Assembly (NCBI GenBank): GCA_032871835.1 | Contig: CM065295.1 | Location: 22,826,501-22,890,500, forward strand | Length of the DNA stretch: 64,000 nt | Direction: 5' to 3' | Origin: Dipteronia dyeriana | Lineage: Eukaryota > Streptophyta > Magnoliopsida > Sapindales > Sapindaceae | In this document: positions 1-10,797 of the stretch, piece after piece | How positions within the stretch are numbered: the stretch's first letter is position 1 | Layout: each line of letters opens with the position of its first letter | Notes under the pieces: generated by a model | Told to the model about the DNA's origin: nothing | Database searches by the model: none | The model's input: the letters and a program-made list of their open reading frames with translations, nothing else | Translations under genes and position numbers: made by a program

Positions 1-127
1 TATTAGTGTAATTTATCTAATGCAGTTCCTAAATTCTGTTTTGATATAATCTTGGTGTTTGATATATCATCCTCTCTATTTTTTCCATACTTGTTGCTTG
101 CTCTGTTCTTTTTTCTCTGCTTGGTAG

Positions 128-195
128 AACATATTATCGACCTTGTTGAGAAAGAAGACAAAAAAGAAGTGAATCTTGACACAATGAGATTGTGA
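128..195 (+). CDS. Possible terminal exon of an unidentified gene
   Basis: A long pyrimidine-rich stretch ends in TTGGTAG at 121-127, a good splice acceptor. It is followed by an open frame of about 21 residues, rich in Lys, Glu and Asp, ending in TGA at 193-195. The tail reads VNLDTMRL and then stops. No start codon lies in the exon, so any gene would begin left of the window. I do not recognise the protein. It is separate from the YebC-like exons downstream. The short length means chance cannot be excluded. Confidence 0.28.
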
Positions 196-735
196 TATGT
201 AATTGGATGTCCATATCACATGATCAATGTAAGTGTAGCGGGTGCACTGGATATAGGGCAGTTGTTATTTTGCATACAGGATACATACAGGGTTTGCTTG
301 CTTTAGATGGTGTTGCATTTGTATTAACTAGAGTTAGATTTTCCCGCATTTAAATTGATTTAAAGTTCAGTTTTGTTGAATAAAATTATTAGTTCACTTG
401 AACGCCAGCTACTTGATGAAAATCCTGACAGAATTCTTGGCATCAATTGAATTCAAAAAATTGGAATTTTACTTCCAATTAATATGTTTAATATCTGTTA
501 GCACTACTATAGTAACCTGATGCATGTTGTATGGGTCCTCTGCATTTTTGGTACAAGGGGCAATGTTGGAATTGGTTTTGGAACGGAATAACCGAGCTTT
601 GACATTAAGGTATCCTGAAATCTATGTTATCTACTGATTATTATATAGGATCTATTTGATGGTAGGTTTCCAATTGTGAATACTAGATTCATGAAGACAT
701 TCTACCACTGGTTTCTGAAAATTCCTTTAATGTAG
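196..735. other. Non-coding spacer
   Basis: AT-rich sequence between the possible terminal exon and the first recognisable YebC-like exon. It may hold the 3' UTR of the former and earlier introns or exons of the latter. I looked for the N-terminal YebC exon (organelle presequence and start Met) and could not recognise one. No repeat structure seen. Confidence 0.4.
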
Positions 736-1561
736 GGGATTTAAGATGCAAAGAAGACAAAACTGTATTCAAGGATGGGAAAGGAAGTTGTATCTGCGTA
801 AGTTAGTTGCTTGATCTGATTAGTTCACTGGCATGAGTTCTTTAGGATGGATACATCTTTAGAAATGTTTTAGTTTTGAGTCAACTTCCCAGTTTCGAGT
901 AATATTAATGTGTAACTGCCATAAATTTTGTAGTCACTAGTTACTTTTGTATTTTATCAATTTTGTCATAGTACGATACTTAAAATAACATTTGAGCTAT
1001 AGGTAAAGGCTCTTGAATTTAATATTGCCAATGAGTGAACTAGAAAGTCAGGAAGTAAATCATAGTCATTGTGTTGGTTGATGCAGTGTAAAGAAAGGTG
1101 GTCCAAATACAACATCAAATACGCTTCTGGCTGCGTTGCTTGAGAAATTCAAGGAGCTGTATGTAGAAATTTTGGAGTGCAACATTAAGATAGCCACTGA
1201 GAAAGGACAAGAGGCTTACATTGAGAAGATTTATGAGGTTGTTATCTACTCCATCACTATTTTTTCTATATGCTATCGTGATAATTGGCCATTGAGGAGT
1301 AGTTTTTATTAATTGATATTCTCAATCTCTTTTCTGACTTTGATTCATTGGGAGGGTTTCAGGTTTATGGTTATGGTGGAGTGAGTATAGTAGTTGAGGT
1401 CCTTACGGATAAAATTACCCGATCTGTGGCAACTGTTAGAGAGGTAGTGAGGGACTATCGAGGGGATAGCAGATCTAGGATCTGTAACGTTCAAGTTCAG
1501 ACGTGCATAGGTTGTGAATGTCGATACTATAAAAGACAATTATTTGCTATTATTCGTATGA
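736..1561 (+). pseudogene. Degenerate YebC/PmpR-family (TACO1-like) gene, three exons
   Basis: Three exons with plausible splice sites read as the N-terminal and central part of the plant organellar YebC-family protein, whose relatives help translation or act as DNA-binding regulators. Exon 736-797 (acceptor TGTAG, donor GTAAGT) encodes DAKKTKLYSRMGKEVVSA. Exon 1087-1237 encodes VKKGGPNTTSNTLLA and later EKGQEAYIEKIYE. Exon 1363 onward encodes VYGYGGVSIVVEVLTDK. Phases agree: 62 nt plus 1 nt completes an Ala codon. Damage: TAA at 742-744 where the family has a Gln codon; a frameshift near 1465 (two bases missing or one extra) after RDYRG, beyond which the shifted frame gives ADLGSVTFKF; and TAG at 1508-1510, after which VVNV still matches. 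The C-terminal domain is not seen. Inferred to be non-functional. Confidence 0.82.
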
Positions 1562-2344
1562 AAAAACACATGTAATATGTTGCATAACGTTATGTATGAT
1601 AGTTTTGTTTATATAATATATCCTTTTGGGTTTACATAATTTAATATAATATCATGACCAAATTACATTTGTTGAATTACATAAGAGAAGAAAGTGATCT
1701 TGTTTTAATTTCTATTTGTTAATAAGGTGGAATTATTGTAATGCTTGTTAAGATCTGAATTCTGGATATGGTTGTGTTTATTGTAGAAATTTTCAAGAAA
1801 TGTATATGTGTATTCTAAGGATTCTTTACATATATATAAATTATTTGTATAGGCAGCTGAATTAAAAATTAAATGTTTGGTCCTATAAATATCGAGAAAT
1901 AATAGTGATAATTTTATTATATTTTGTAAAAAATGAGAAATAATGATAATACTAATTATTATTTTAGGTCCAAATATTAACCTTCATTTTCAGTTATTAA
2001 AATCCCTAAAAAAAAATATGTTAAAGTTCATCAAAGAATTATAGTGGACAATGACAAGTTTCATTACAATGATGTCCTTTTAGTAATTTTACACAGTCAC
2101 AATACTTTTTACTTCCGGTTTACCAAACACATTGAAATTACTTTTGGTTCTAATAGTATTTTTGAAATTCAGTTTACCAAACACTCAGCTGATTCTTCCC
2201 ATAGCAATTCCAAAAGCAATTCTTCCTCACAACACAACAATGCCAAACTGGACCATGTATTCTTTAAAAGACAATGATGGTAATTTTTTCTACCTTTTAA
2301 TAATTGAAGGCAATTGATGACATTGATTAAAGGATATAGTTTAA
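1562..2344. other. AT-rich spacer, possible old hAT-type MITE
   Basis: Mostly AT-rich sequence with no believable exon. Between about 2085 and 2240 the phrase GTTTACCAAACAC occurs twice (about 2117 and 2172), together with short inverted stretches. This resembles decayed plant hAT-type MITEs, but no clean terminal repeats or target duplication could be fixed. Confidence 0.3.
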
Positions 2345-2512
2345 GAGTAATGCTGCTTTGTCCAAATTTGGTACCCAAATGATGTCGCAACACTCTAGTT
2401 CATTTATTTAAATTGTATTAGATTTGTATGATTTAAATGAATGAACTGAAGTGTTACCACATCATTTGGGAACCAGATTTGGATACCAAATTTAGACAAA
2501 ATAGCATTACTC
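2345..2512. mobile_element. Foldback MITE, about 168 bp
   Basis: The left arm (2345-2412) and right arm (2430-2512) are long imperfect inverted repeats. Both ends begin GAGTAATGCT when read inward. Both arms then carry TTTGTC-AAATTTGGTA and CCAAATGATGT, and close on TTCATTtATTTAAA. The whole stretch would fold into one hairpin with a short AT loop. No coding capacity. The flanks, TTTAA on the left and ACAGCTTAA on the right, do not give a clear target duplication, so the superfamily is undetermined. Confidence 0.7.
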
Positions 2513-2519
2513 ACAGCTT

Positions 2520-2645
2520 AATATGATTATATAAAAATAACAAGACAATTAATGAAAAATTATAATCATTTTTGGATTCTAATAACTTAATATGATTGTA
2601 AGAAAACAACAAATAATTAATAAAAAAATCCAATTATTTTAGAAT
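2520..2645. repeat. Short AT-rich tandem duplication
   Basis: Two adjacent, diverged copies of a segment of about 65 bp start with CTTAATATGATT (2518 and 2585). Each continues with an A-rich tract, ATTAAT, and a T-rich tract. It lies just outside the foldback MITE. No function evident. Confidence 0.45.
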
Positions 2646-2900
2646 TATGAAAAAAATTCATTCACCATTGGTTGCACTCATTTAACTTTTTCTTTGTTTA
2701 TCTCTTTTTAATTATCTTGATTCATAGCGGGGAAGAATTTTTGGAAACACAAATACATATACCTAATAGATATGGAAATTAACATACATAAATTGCTAAT
2801 ACATATGATGAAAACAATAACATAAATTGGTAATATAAAAGATTAAAACAATATGTAATAATTAATGGTTAAATTCAAAACATAATTTAATAGTAATTAC

Positions 2901-3058
2901 CATGGTTCTGGAGCTTTATTGAGTGGTCCATGGGAGAAGCACGAAAACGTTGTCGAACTTGGTTTGACATTTTTGTGACAATTAGAACATGATTTATACC
3001 ACTACCCTTTATTAAGATTATACTCCATTATAGTTGCTTGACATGCGAACGCTTTACT
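2901..3058 (-). pseudogene. RPA70-like gene, exon with C-terminal zinc domain
   Basis: On the minus strand, a putative acceptor TTTCATAG precedes an exon that reads FACQATI, then KG-stop-WYKSCSNCHKNV, then TTFSCFSHGPLNKAPEPW. It runs into a GTAATT donor at 2900-2895. The CxxC...CxxH pattern with WY before it is typical of the C-terminal zinc-binding OB domain of replication protein A large-subunit-like proteins, which bind single-stranded DNA. The expected Trp codon in KGWWY is TAG, a nonsense mutation. It pairs with exons at 3181-3303 and 27344-27477, also on the minus strand. An RPA1-like ORF of Helitron origin is an alternative to a cellular gene. Confidence 0.62.
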
Positions 3059-3180
3059 CTATGAAATAATTAGACAACAATGAACGTTAAGATACAAAAT
3101 TTTGCTAGTAGAAAAAATTTCGAGAAAAAAAGAAGCATAATTGATTTTGGAAGCTATAAGTTTAGTTGATGTGATGTTAC

Positions 3181-3303
3181 CTTATTTGCAGTAGAATCAA
3201 GCAAATAAATTCTTGATTTTTTTTTACTTTCAATATTTTTGATGGTTTCACTATTTAGTTCACTCCTTGGTGATAGAGGAAGAGCAACGATGGGTGATTC
3301 CGT
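3181..3303 (-). pseudogene. RPA70-like gene, linker exon
   Basis: The minus-strand frame reads SPRSELNSETIKNIESKKK and ends LLDSTANK at an AAG|GTAACA donor (GT at 3180-3179). This matches the linker between OB folds in plant RPA1-like proteins, where a LNSETxK... segment precedes the C-terminal zinc domain. The 5' edge is uncertain because an in-frame TAA lies just upstream of 3303, near a CAAG acceptor. It sits one short intron before the zinc-domain exon. Confidence 0.5.
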
Positions 3304-3385
3304 GTTTTAAAACCTTGAAAAAATGATTATACAATGAGTCATGAAATTAAAATAAGAAGAAAGTAAACAAAGAAGGTAAAAACTT

Positions 3386-3938
3386 AGGGATGACAATAGG
3401 GCGGGTTCGGGGTGAGGTGGTTCTTCCCGCACGCCGTCCCATTTAATTTTTGAAAACCCATCCCCTCATAAAACCCCACGTTAGATGGAACGGGGTAGGG
3501 CGGGGCGGGGTACTCTTTCCCCATCTCCACCCAATTGAACCCATTTAACCCATTTAACTTAAAGATCTTGTCTAAAAATAATATTTATTAAAATAATAAT
3601 TATATAAACTAATGAATATGATAAAATGTATAAAGTAATTCTAAAAAACAAATTGAAAATCATCGCATAAACATAAATCTCAAAACTAAAAAAATAAATT
3701 CAAACATTTTAAAACATAAACATTGAACTAAATAATAATAAAAATAAGTATTATATTTTAAACGAGGCTCGGCGGGGCGAGGATTATAAAACCCATCCTC
3801 GCCCCATAACCATTACGGTTTAACTATCCATCCCCATCCCCGCCCCATTCCCACCAAATTGAAAACTCATTCTCACCCTATAAGTCGGGCCCTAGTCCCT
3901 GCTGACCCTTGTTTCCGCGGGTTATATTGCCATTCCTA
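3386..3938. mobile_element. Non-autonomous Mutator-like element (553 bp)
   Basis: The element is flanked by a perfect 9-bp direct repeat, TAAAAACTT (3377-3385 and 3939-3947), the target-site length of Mutator-like transposons. The termini are inverted repeats, AGGGATGACAATA at the left and TAGGAATGGCAATA read inward from the right. The arms are unusually GC-rich (runs of GGGCGGG and CCCGCCCC), surrounding an AT-rich core with no ORF. It lies in the same intron of the RPA-like gene as Copia-A. Confidence 0.82.
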
Positions 3939-3995
3939 TAAAAACTTTACGAACAAATAATTTACTTTTTCTTAATATTCATAAAGTTGTGGGAC

Positions 3996-4489
3996 TAAAA
4001 ACTAATACAGATTACGTAAAGAAAAATAAAAATAGAGTAATAACAAAAAACTCCATTAAAGCTTCTTGTTAAAGCTTCTTGAAGAGAGCCTTTTTTTTAG
4101 AGAAGGAAAATTTTATTTATGCTAATCTATCTGGTTACAGAGTGAGAGTAACACGTATTTTATATACTGACTATTTTTCTTATCTTCTATCAAATTTTCA
4201 TAAAATAAGGAGAACAAATGGATTGGCCACCTGTACCAGGGACAATTATAACTAGTTTCATCTTCCCGCCAAATGCTTGGAGAGGCTGAGAACAAAGAAG
4301 CTTTGGTGATCAAGATGATCTCAACTGTGATCTGATCATCATGATCTATGAAGGTCTTGTGTAAGCTTTTATTGGGAAAGCAAGCACTGTAGCACAACCA
4401 CCAGAAGTTGCTTTGAATGATACCAACGAGGGTAAGACATTCTTAGATTCTTTTGGCTGCAGTTGACGTTTTCAACATTATCTCTAACC
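3996..4489 (-). repeat. Copia-A 3' LTR
   Basis: Aligns by eye over its length with the 5' LTR at 26773-27203, including CTTCTGGTGGTTGTGCTAC and a shared 3' terminal region. It is longer because it carries a duplicated AAGCTTCTTG and about 50 bp near 4265-4318 that the other copy lacks. The expected terminal TG (minus) is mutated next to the polypurine tract. Confidence 0.85.
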
Positions 4490-4504
4490 CCCCCCCCCCC
4501 AAAG
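4488..4504 (-). other. Copia-A polypurine tract
   Basis: Thirteen C on the plus strand (4488-4500), preceded on the minus strand by CTTT, give a CTTT-G13 purine run directly before the 3' LTR. This is the plus-strand primer position of LTR elements. The G run has probably expanded. Confidence 0.7.
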
Positions 4505-4509
4505 CTAAA

Positions 4510-5655
4510 CAAAGGGGAAGAAACCAAGGTTAGCTTGGAACGTAAAAAATCAAGCCGAGAAGATGACAAATCCTTTGTCATAATGTTAGCTCTCTGATGT
4601 TCAGTAGGAACATATTGCACCTTAAGTGCGCTTGCTACAATTTTTTTTCTAATAAAATGAACGTCAATTTCAATGTGTTCTTCATGGAATGGAATATAGG
4701 GTATTAAGCAAGAGAGCCAACACTCAGATTATCACACCAAAGAATCAGACATTGTGTCAAAGAGATACCAAGTTTAGTAAACAAGGTTGTCAACCATAGT
4801 ACTTTAGTAGCTATTTGAGACAAGACCCTATATTCAACCTCACAACTGGATTTAGCAACAATATTCTGCATTTTTGACCCCTAAGCAATATTCAGCCTCA
4901 GTAGCTATTTGAGACAAGACCCTGTATTCGTCCTGACATGTTGTTCTTAGCTAATAAATCCAATACATACTTCGTTCGAGTTAAAAGTATGCCTTTGGAA
5001 TCCCTTGAAGCCTCAAAACCCAAGAAATAACTCATAGCCCCAAGGATTTCAATGCAAAAATAACATTGAGAGATGTAATTGTATGATGTATAAGAGCATG
5101 ATCATTACATGTGATGAGAATGTCATCCACGTAGGCAATTAAGAATAACACCTTAGAACCTGGCCTTTTTATAAACAGATATACATCAGACTGAGAAGAT
5201 ACAAATCCTCATCCAACAAGAGCAGTACGAAGCTTAAAGAATCAAGCTCTAAGAGTTTTTTTTTTTAAAGTCCATATAAAGCTTTTTTGAGCTTACAAAC
5301 ATGATGAGGAAACTAAAAGCTAGTGAAACTAGATGGCTGCTCCATGTAAACCATCTCATGAAGATCCACATTAAGAAACGCATTGTTTATATCAACCTAC
5401 TGTATATCCCTACCAAAAGTAAATGCTAGTGTGAAAATAACTCTAATGGTAGATGCCTTGATAACTGGACTAAAAGTATCTTGAAAATCAATTTAGATGT
5501 TTAATGAAATCCTTTTGCAACTAACCTTGCCTTATGCCTGAGAACTGAACCATCTGGCTTGAATTCGGTTTTATAAACCCATTTACAACCTACCAAATTC
5601 ATGGCTTGTGCAGATAGAACAAGAGTCCAAGTATTAAATCGAAGAAGAGCTACAT
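4510..5655 (-). pseudogene. Copia-A reverse transcriptase and RNase H remnant
   Basis: The minus strand begins with the Copia RT start (GCKWVYKTEFKPDGS, then HKARLVAKG). It carries the catalytic YVDDILI (5133-5122 encode YVDD) and ends with the Copia RNase H tail QYVPTEHQRANIMTKDL. Frames change repeatedly and stops are frequent, so only segments are open. RT copies element RNA to DNA in cytoplasmic particles; this copy cannot make a full enzyme. Confidence 0.85.
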
Positions 5656-5664
5656 ATTCATCAA

Positions 5665-6699
5665 TCATGGCTTGTTTCCAATGTAGCTTTGTAAGAGCCT
5701 CAGAACTAATCTGGGTTCAACATTTATGGAGGCCATATCAGATTGATAAGATGTAGAGAAAACCTTTGGTTTCAAACTTGTTGTTCGAGATCTTGTCACC
5801 ATTAGATGAGGGTTAATAGCCAGAACAGTAGGTGGAATAGCTGACACTGTAGGTGGACTATTATCTATATGTAAAGATTGAGCTATGTCAACATTTTGAG
5901 TAGGTATAAACTCAAATGTCAGAGGTGAGCAAGTAGGTTTATGAGGGGAAGAATCAGATAACCGGACTCTATGATCAGAGGCAATATGAAGAATTGATGT
6001 AGGCAGACTCCGAGTGGAAAATTCAGACATGAGGACAAACTCTTTTGGTGGAAACAAAACTTTATAAGGAAATTCAAACTCATTGAAAACCACATTTCGA
6101 GAAATGTATACTTTGCCTGTAGGGTGTAGGCATTTATACCCTTTTCTGTTGAAGGCTATAGCCAATGAATATACATCTGGTAGTACGAAAATAGAATTTA
6201 TGATGAGAGTAGGGTCTGAGATATGGAAAAGCTGAGCAACCAAAGACTTTTAAAAAATTGTAGTTTGGAGTTCTATGATACAAGACTATATGGAGATTTG
6301 AGCTTGAGAATTAGTGTAGGAAGATTGTTAATTAAAATGACTGCTGTTTGAAAAGATTCTACCTAAAAAGCTAAAGGCATGTGAGCTTGTGCATGGAGAG
6401 TAAGACCAGTTTCAACAACATAGAGATGATTCCTTTCGGGCACACCATTTTATTGGTGTGTGTATGCATAAGAAGTTCTGAAGTGGACATCATTTTTGGC
6501 TAAATGAGAAATCAAAGGTTTATATTCAATGCCTTGATCAGCTTGAAGACACTTGATTTTTTTATCAAATTGAAGTTCAACATATTTATGAAACTTAAGG
6601 AACACAGTTGACACCTCGGACTTTAACTTTAATGGATACAACCAGCAGTATATATATAAAGAGTCAACAAAAATGGCATAATATCGATGTCCTTCTAAC
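5665..6699 (-). pseudogene. Copia-A integrase core and C-terminal part
   Basis: On the minus strand 6699-6450 gives the integrase core (RYYAIFVDS; HKYVELQFDKKIKCLQADQG; SYAYTHQ). A frame break near 6450-6250 covers the conserved Glu region. The 5665-6243 segment is a 192-residue stretch with the post-integrase motif KGYKCLHPTGKVYISRNVVF, followed by a Ser/Pro-rich linker towards RT. The N-terminal portion of the same integrase lies beyond the Gypsy-1 insertion at 24937-25341. Confidence 0.82.
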
Positions 6700-6704
6700 G
6701 ATGG

Positions 6705-6824
6705 TGTTAATAGTCATTTTTGGCAAGAGGTCAATGCAAAATTTTTCACCCGACTGGTGCCTGGTAGGACATGCTTTTTGATACCAGGTCGGACTGGCAT
6801 GCCGTTTCCTACCTTGAAATACCA
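6705..6824 (+). repeat. Gypsy-1 5' LTR stub (120 bp)
   Basis: Starts TGTTAATAGTCATTTTTGGC and matches the first 120 bp of the Gypsy-1 3' LTR (from 23864), with CCTGGTAGGACATG and the ending ...AAATACCA. The remaining ~950 bp of LTR and the primer-binding site are absent, replaced by LTR-X sequence. Confidence 0.85.
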
Positions 6825-6825
6825 C

Positions 6826-8459
6826 ACGCACACATGCTCTTTCATGCACACAAGCATGCAAAAAGTTGTTTTACCTGATCTCTTTTGTGTGTCCTTATAA
6901 CATACGCTTCAAAAACCAGTTTAAGAGATCTGATCTAGTGCTTGTTACATGCACTAGCAATTTGCATCATATACAAACACTGTGTTTGTTGTGTCTCTAG
7001 TGTGTTTTAGTTTGATATATTTCTTATTTGTTTTTCAAAGAAAACAATATATATATATATATATATATATTATCTCTTTAAAAAAATAAACGTATCTTTA
7101 TTTGATATAAAAATTTTTCAAATAAAAAATATCTCATATCTTTTATTTAAAAAATAATTAAATATTTATTTTGAATTTAAACATTTTAAATTCAATTTCA
7201 AATATTTAATTTAATAAAATAAAACAATCATATTATCTTATTCTATTTAAAATCAAATATCAACTAACGCCTTCCGATTAGTGGTTGATAATATAATTAA
7301 ATAATCTCATTATTTAATTTATTCAAATCACCATTATTCATTAATTAAATAATCTTATTATTCAATTAATTTCCGAATGAATACGTGTCACTTTCGTAAC
7401 ACAATTAATTGGACAATCCAATTAATTAACCGTGACCTTTGTTACCTAAATTGATCGGGCTAGCAAGAGGACCTAATGGACCCACAGTATTTTGAGCTCC
7501 AATAATCCTCAGAATCATTAACTAAACTCTTTAACTAATATTCCTTGATTATTAACTCCGGTGTTATTCACTAAACACCCGAAGTTGCACTCTCTTAACT
7601 GTAGACGCTTTTATACAGACCGAAACAGCTCGGTGTCCATCGGTATAGCTATTATACATGGTGTGATCCTCTACAGTAGTTCATAATTAGAGCTGGGTCA
7701 TAATGTCCGTTATACCCCTCTAATTACATATATCTTTTAAGTACCATTGATTATCTAATGGACAATAAATCCTATTTCCTCACGGAATTAGAAGAGCGCT
7801 TATATTGTCTAAGCCCTGAATCAACCCTTAAGGGAACTACCATCTATTTCTCACAAGAAGGAGTGGATTCCACTATTGTGTACAAACCTTTCCAGCCACA
7901 AGCCAAACTGCAATCCTAATATACGGAGTATATTTATCAGGAAATGCATATGACCTCACCCATGGTATATCAAAGACCACGATTTAACCTGAAGGAGTCG
8001 ATAAGACACTCAGGATTAAGATCACCCACATATAGCCATCATTACTTGATATATATGAATCTCATCGGTAAACGGATCTTGGTGAGAGATTCATTTAGAT
8101 CATGGCCCAGTCATATATGATCACATCATACAAGGTGCCTCCATTCCCATATCTCATATGAATGATTCAGGATAGAATCACCGTACATTACAGAATGGAC
8201 CGCACCTATAGATTAACCACAAATAAAGTACCCAACTTTATTTACTATCTATGGACTCTTTAGATTGCACGTCTCTTACTGTATCCATTTGTATATGACA
8301 CTCATATACACAGTTCGATATTACATATGGCAATCTTGGATGTTAAATATATGCATAAGTTATAAAATAAACAACACAACAAGAATGAATTGAACTTTTC
8401 CTTTTATTTATTTTATAAATCCATTTACAAATTACATCTTTAGAGCATAAACCCCAACA
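6826..8459. repeat. LTR-X, truncated copy
   Basis: A 1.6-kb copy of the long LTR seen complete at 29760-31841. The two agree closely from the GATCTCTTTTGTGTGTCC segment (6878 here, 30159 there) to the common end AAACCCCAACA (8459). The left ~370 bp of the family is missing. Retained landmarks include CAATTAATTGGACAATCC and GTTATACCCCTCTAATTACA. It contains an (AT)n run at 7047-7070. It fuses directly to the Gypsy-1 LTR stub on its left and to Gypsy-1 gag leader on its right, suggesting insertion followed by deletion. Confidence 0.82.
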
Positions 8460-10797
8460 TAAATCATGAGATGTTGATCATCCTAAGGAAAGCCCTAAGC
8501 ATTAGGGTGCCAGTCCATAGCCTCCACAAGGAAGGTTCAAAAGAAAGGAAAGAAGTCGAAACACCATAAAACTGCTCCAGCACCTCCTTCTACCACGTGA
8601 GTCGCAGCATAGGTCCCAACCGCCCCAGTGGTAGGCCAAGCTATTTGAGTGCAGCAAGCCACAACATTTATGGAAAGTGTATGCCTTAGCTTAGCCACGG
8701 AAGGTGTCACCCATCAACTCACAATGTTAGAGGCCAGAGGTGATACTAGTAGGCCATGCACTAGGGTACCAGTTTATGAGAGGCTATGACCCCTACCCTA
8801 ATTTCCAGACAGGTTATGGCCTGTTCCGCCAGCACCAGATAAACTGACGAGCTACCAACCTCGATAGGTAAGGTTAGCTCTCGACCTCTCATTTATGGAA
8901 CCTCGTCAACCAGTATAACAGGTAGCAGCAGGAAGACAACCTTGATTAGCTACGAGAGAGAGCTAGAGAAGTGCCCAACAGAACCCACCCAAGGAGGAGA
9001 ACCAAGACGAAGCCTCCGAAGCATCGGATGAGTCCGACAATAAGGATTCTGAGGTCGAGTCCAAGAATGCTGGGAACAAGCGCATGCGGGACTAGGTAGT
9101 AGGATGGCAAAAGAGCTCCAAGAACTGAAAAAAGGGAAGCACCGATAGAACCTAGACATGTCGCTGGTTCGGAATTATCGGTTCCAGTTCCAGGGGAACC
9201 TGAACCAAAATCGGAACGGGCCTTAATCTGTTTCGGTTCCAGTTCCTGTTCTGACGGTTTCTACGGACCATTTTTTTTTTCTTTTCACTTTTTGTTCACA
9301 AAAAAAATTACATAAGTAAAAGTAAAATTGTAAATGCATGTTATTGGGTCACCTAATTTTTTTTAACTAAAATAAAAAACAAATTAAAAAATTAAAAGAA
9401 AAACTGTTCTGGTGGAACCGCCCGGTTCGAACCGAACAGGAACCGTCGGTTCCAGTCTGGTTCGTATCAGACTATTTTATCAAAGTAGAAACACTATGGA
9501 GGTTCTGGTCTAGTTTCTAATAGGAACCGAACACTCTGGTTCAGTTTTGGTTTGGTTCACCGGTTTGAACCGAATCGCCGCAATGTAAAGGAGAAACGAA
9601 AAGATCCTTTGGGTGAGATAAATGCCCTATTTTCCAGAAGGATCAGGGAAATAGAACTTCCCCCCAAATTCAAGATGCCTGTTGATAAGTAATCCGGGAC
9701 AGAGGATTCTTTGACCCACTTAAAGAGCTTTGTACAACAGATGGAGGTCCAAGACGCTACCAGAGTCGTCATGTGTAGGATGTTCCCTACCACGTTAATC
9801 GACTACGCAAAGCGTGGTTCCGGATGCTACCGGCAGGTAGTGTTGATTCATTTAATAATCTATCTAGTGATTTTTATGCATAGTTTCATGGGATCAAGCT
9901 GTGTCCAAAGGACCCTTTCCATCTGCAGTACATAGTTTAGGAGCTGAGCGAGTCGCTCAGATATTATATGGAGAGATTCCATAAGGAGATGATCTAGATG
10001 AGAGTCTTTGTAGAAAAGGAGACCCTAACCAATTTCAGAAGGAACCTCTGGGTTGATAGGCTGTTCTAATCAATCGCGAAGCGACCACCAGGGACATACC
10101 AAGATGCCTATGACAGGGCGCTCAAACAGGTAGAGATAGATAAACAACTGTAGGACAAGATTGAGCATGACGACTTAAGAGCTAGCAAACGTCAAAAGAA
10201 AGAATCACCCAAGCCAACACCGGTTCTGAAGGCTTAGAATAAACCTCCCAACTGGTCCACATATCGCCCTCCACCTTTCCAACTTCAATGGGAGCGGTAT
10301 CCAGTAAGGAGAACCCCACCACGTGTTTCGCCTCCTCCTAGAGAGTTAGCTCTAATAGACCGGGATGAAAGGGGGTACAACCATTACACCACCCTCAATA
10401 CATCCCGCGAGATGATCTACCTCTCCTTCCGTGATAAGAGACTACTCAGGAAGCCCGATCCTATGAAAGCACCCGCTGATATCAGGAATGACTTTAAATA
10501 TTGTGACTTCCATGAGGATGTAGGATATAACACCTCAGAATGCTACAACCTGCGCAACCAGATTGAGTCCCTAGTATGAGGTGGTTGTTTGGAGAAGTTC
10601 CTACAACTGGTTTGGAATAGCACCCACACGGGGAAAGAGTTACAGGCCGAAATATGAGAAGATGTAGAGAGAAGGAAATCGAAGAGAAAATACCTGATGT
10701 AACGGATCTAGTTCATACACATTATCAGCGAGGGACGTACCCTAGTAGGGACTTCCTATAACTTAAGAAAGAACCATGCTAGGAAAGTATCTCGGGT
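8460..10797 (+). pseudogene. Gypsy-1 gag remnant
   Basis: Read in pieces, this parallels Gypsy-4 gag. The leader CATGAG...CCTAAGG aligns with 51560. The retrotransposon gag core reads LTHLKSFVQQMEVQDATR and MFPTTLIDYAK, then RYYMERFHKEM and NFRRNLWVDRLF. A Cys/His cluster region reads YCDFHEDVGYNTSECYNL (about 10500). Many in-frame stops occur (for example after NLSSDFYA). The remnant ends at about 10797, where the sequence jumps to the end of RNase H. Protease, RT and most RNase H (about 2.5 kb in Gypsy-4) are deleted. A MITE interrupts it at 9162-9578. Confidence 0.82.
9162..9578. mobile_element. GGTTCGG-rich MITE in Gypsy-1 gag
   Basis: An insertion of about 417 bp breaks gag between the KKGKH and DPLGEINA coding segments. 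The arms are rich in GGTTCGG/GGAACCG motifs on both strands around an AT-rich core. The terminal inverted repeats are imperfect (GCTGGTTCGG and GCGATTCGGTT read inward). The flanking octamers agatatgt-like (agacatgt and cgcaatgt) share five of eight bases, compatible with an old 8-bp hAT duplication. Boundaries are uncertain by a few bases. Confidence 0.6.
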
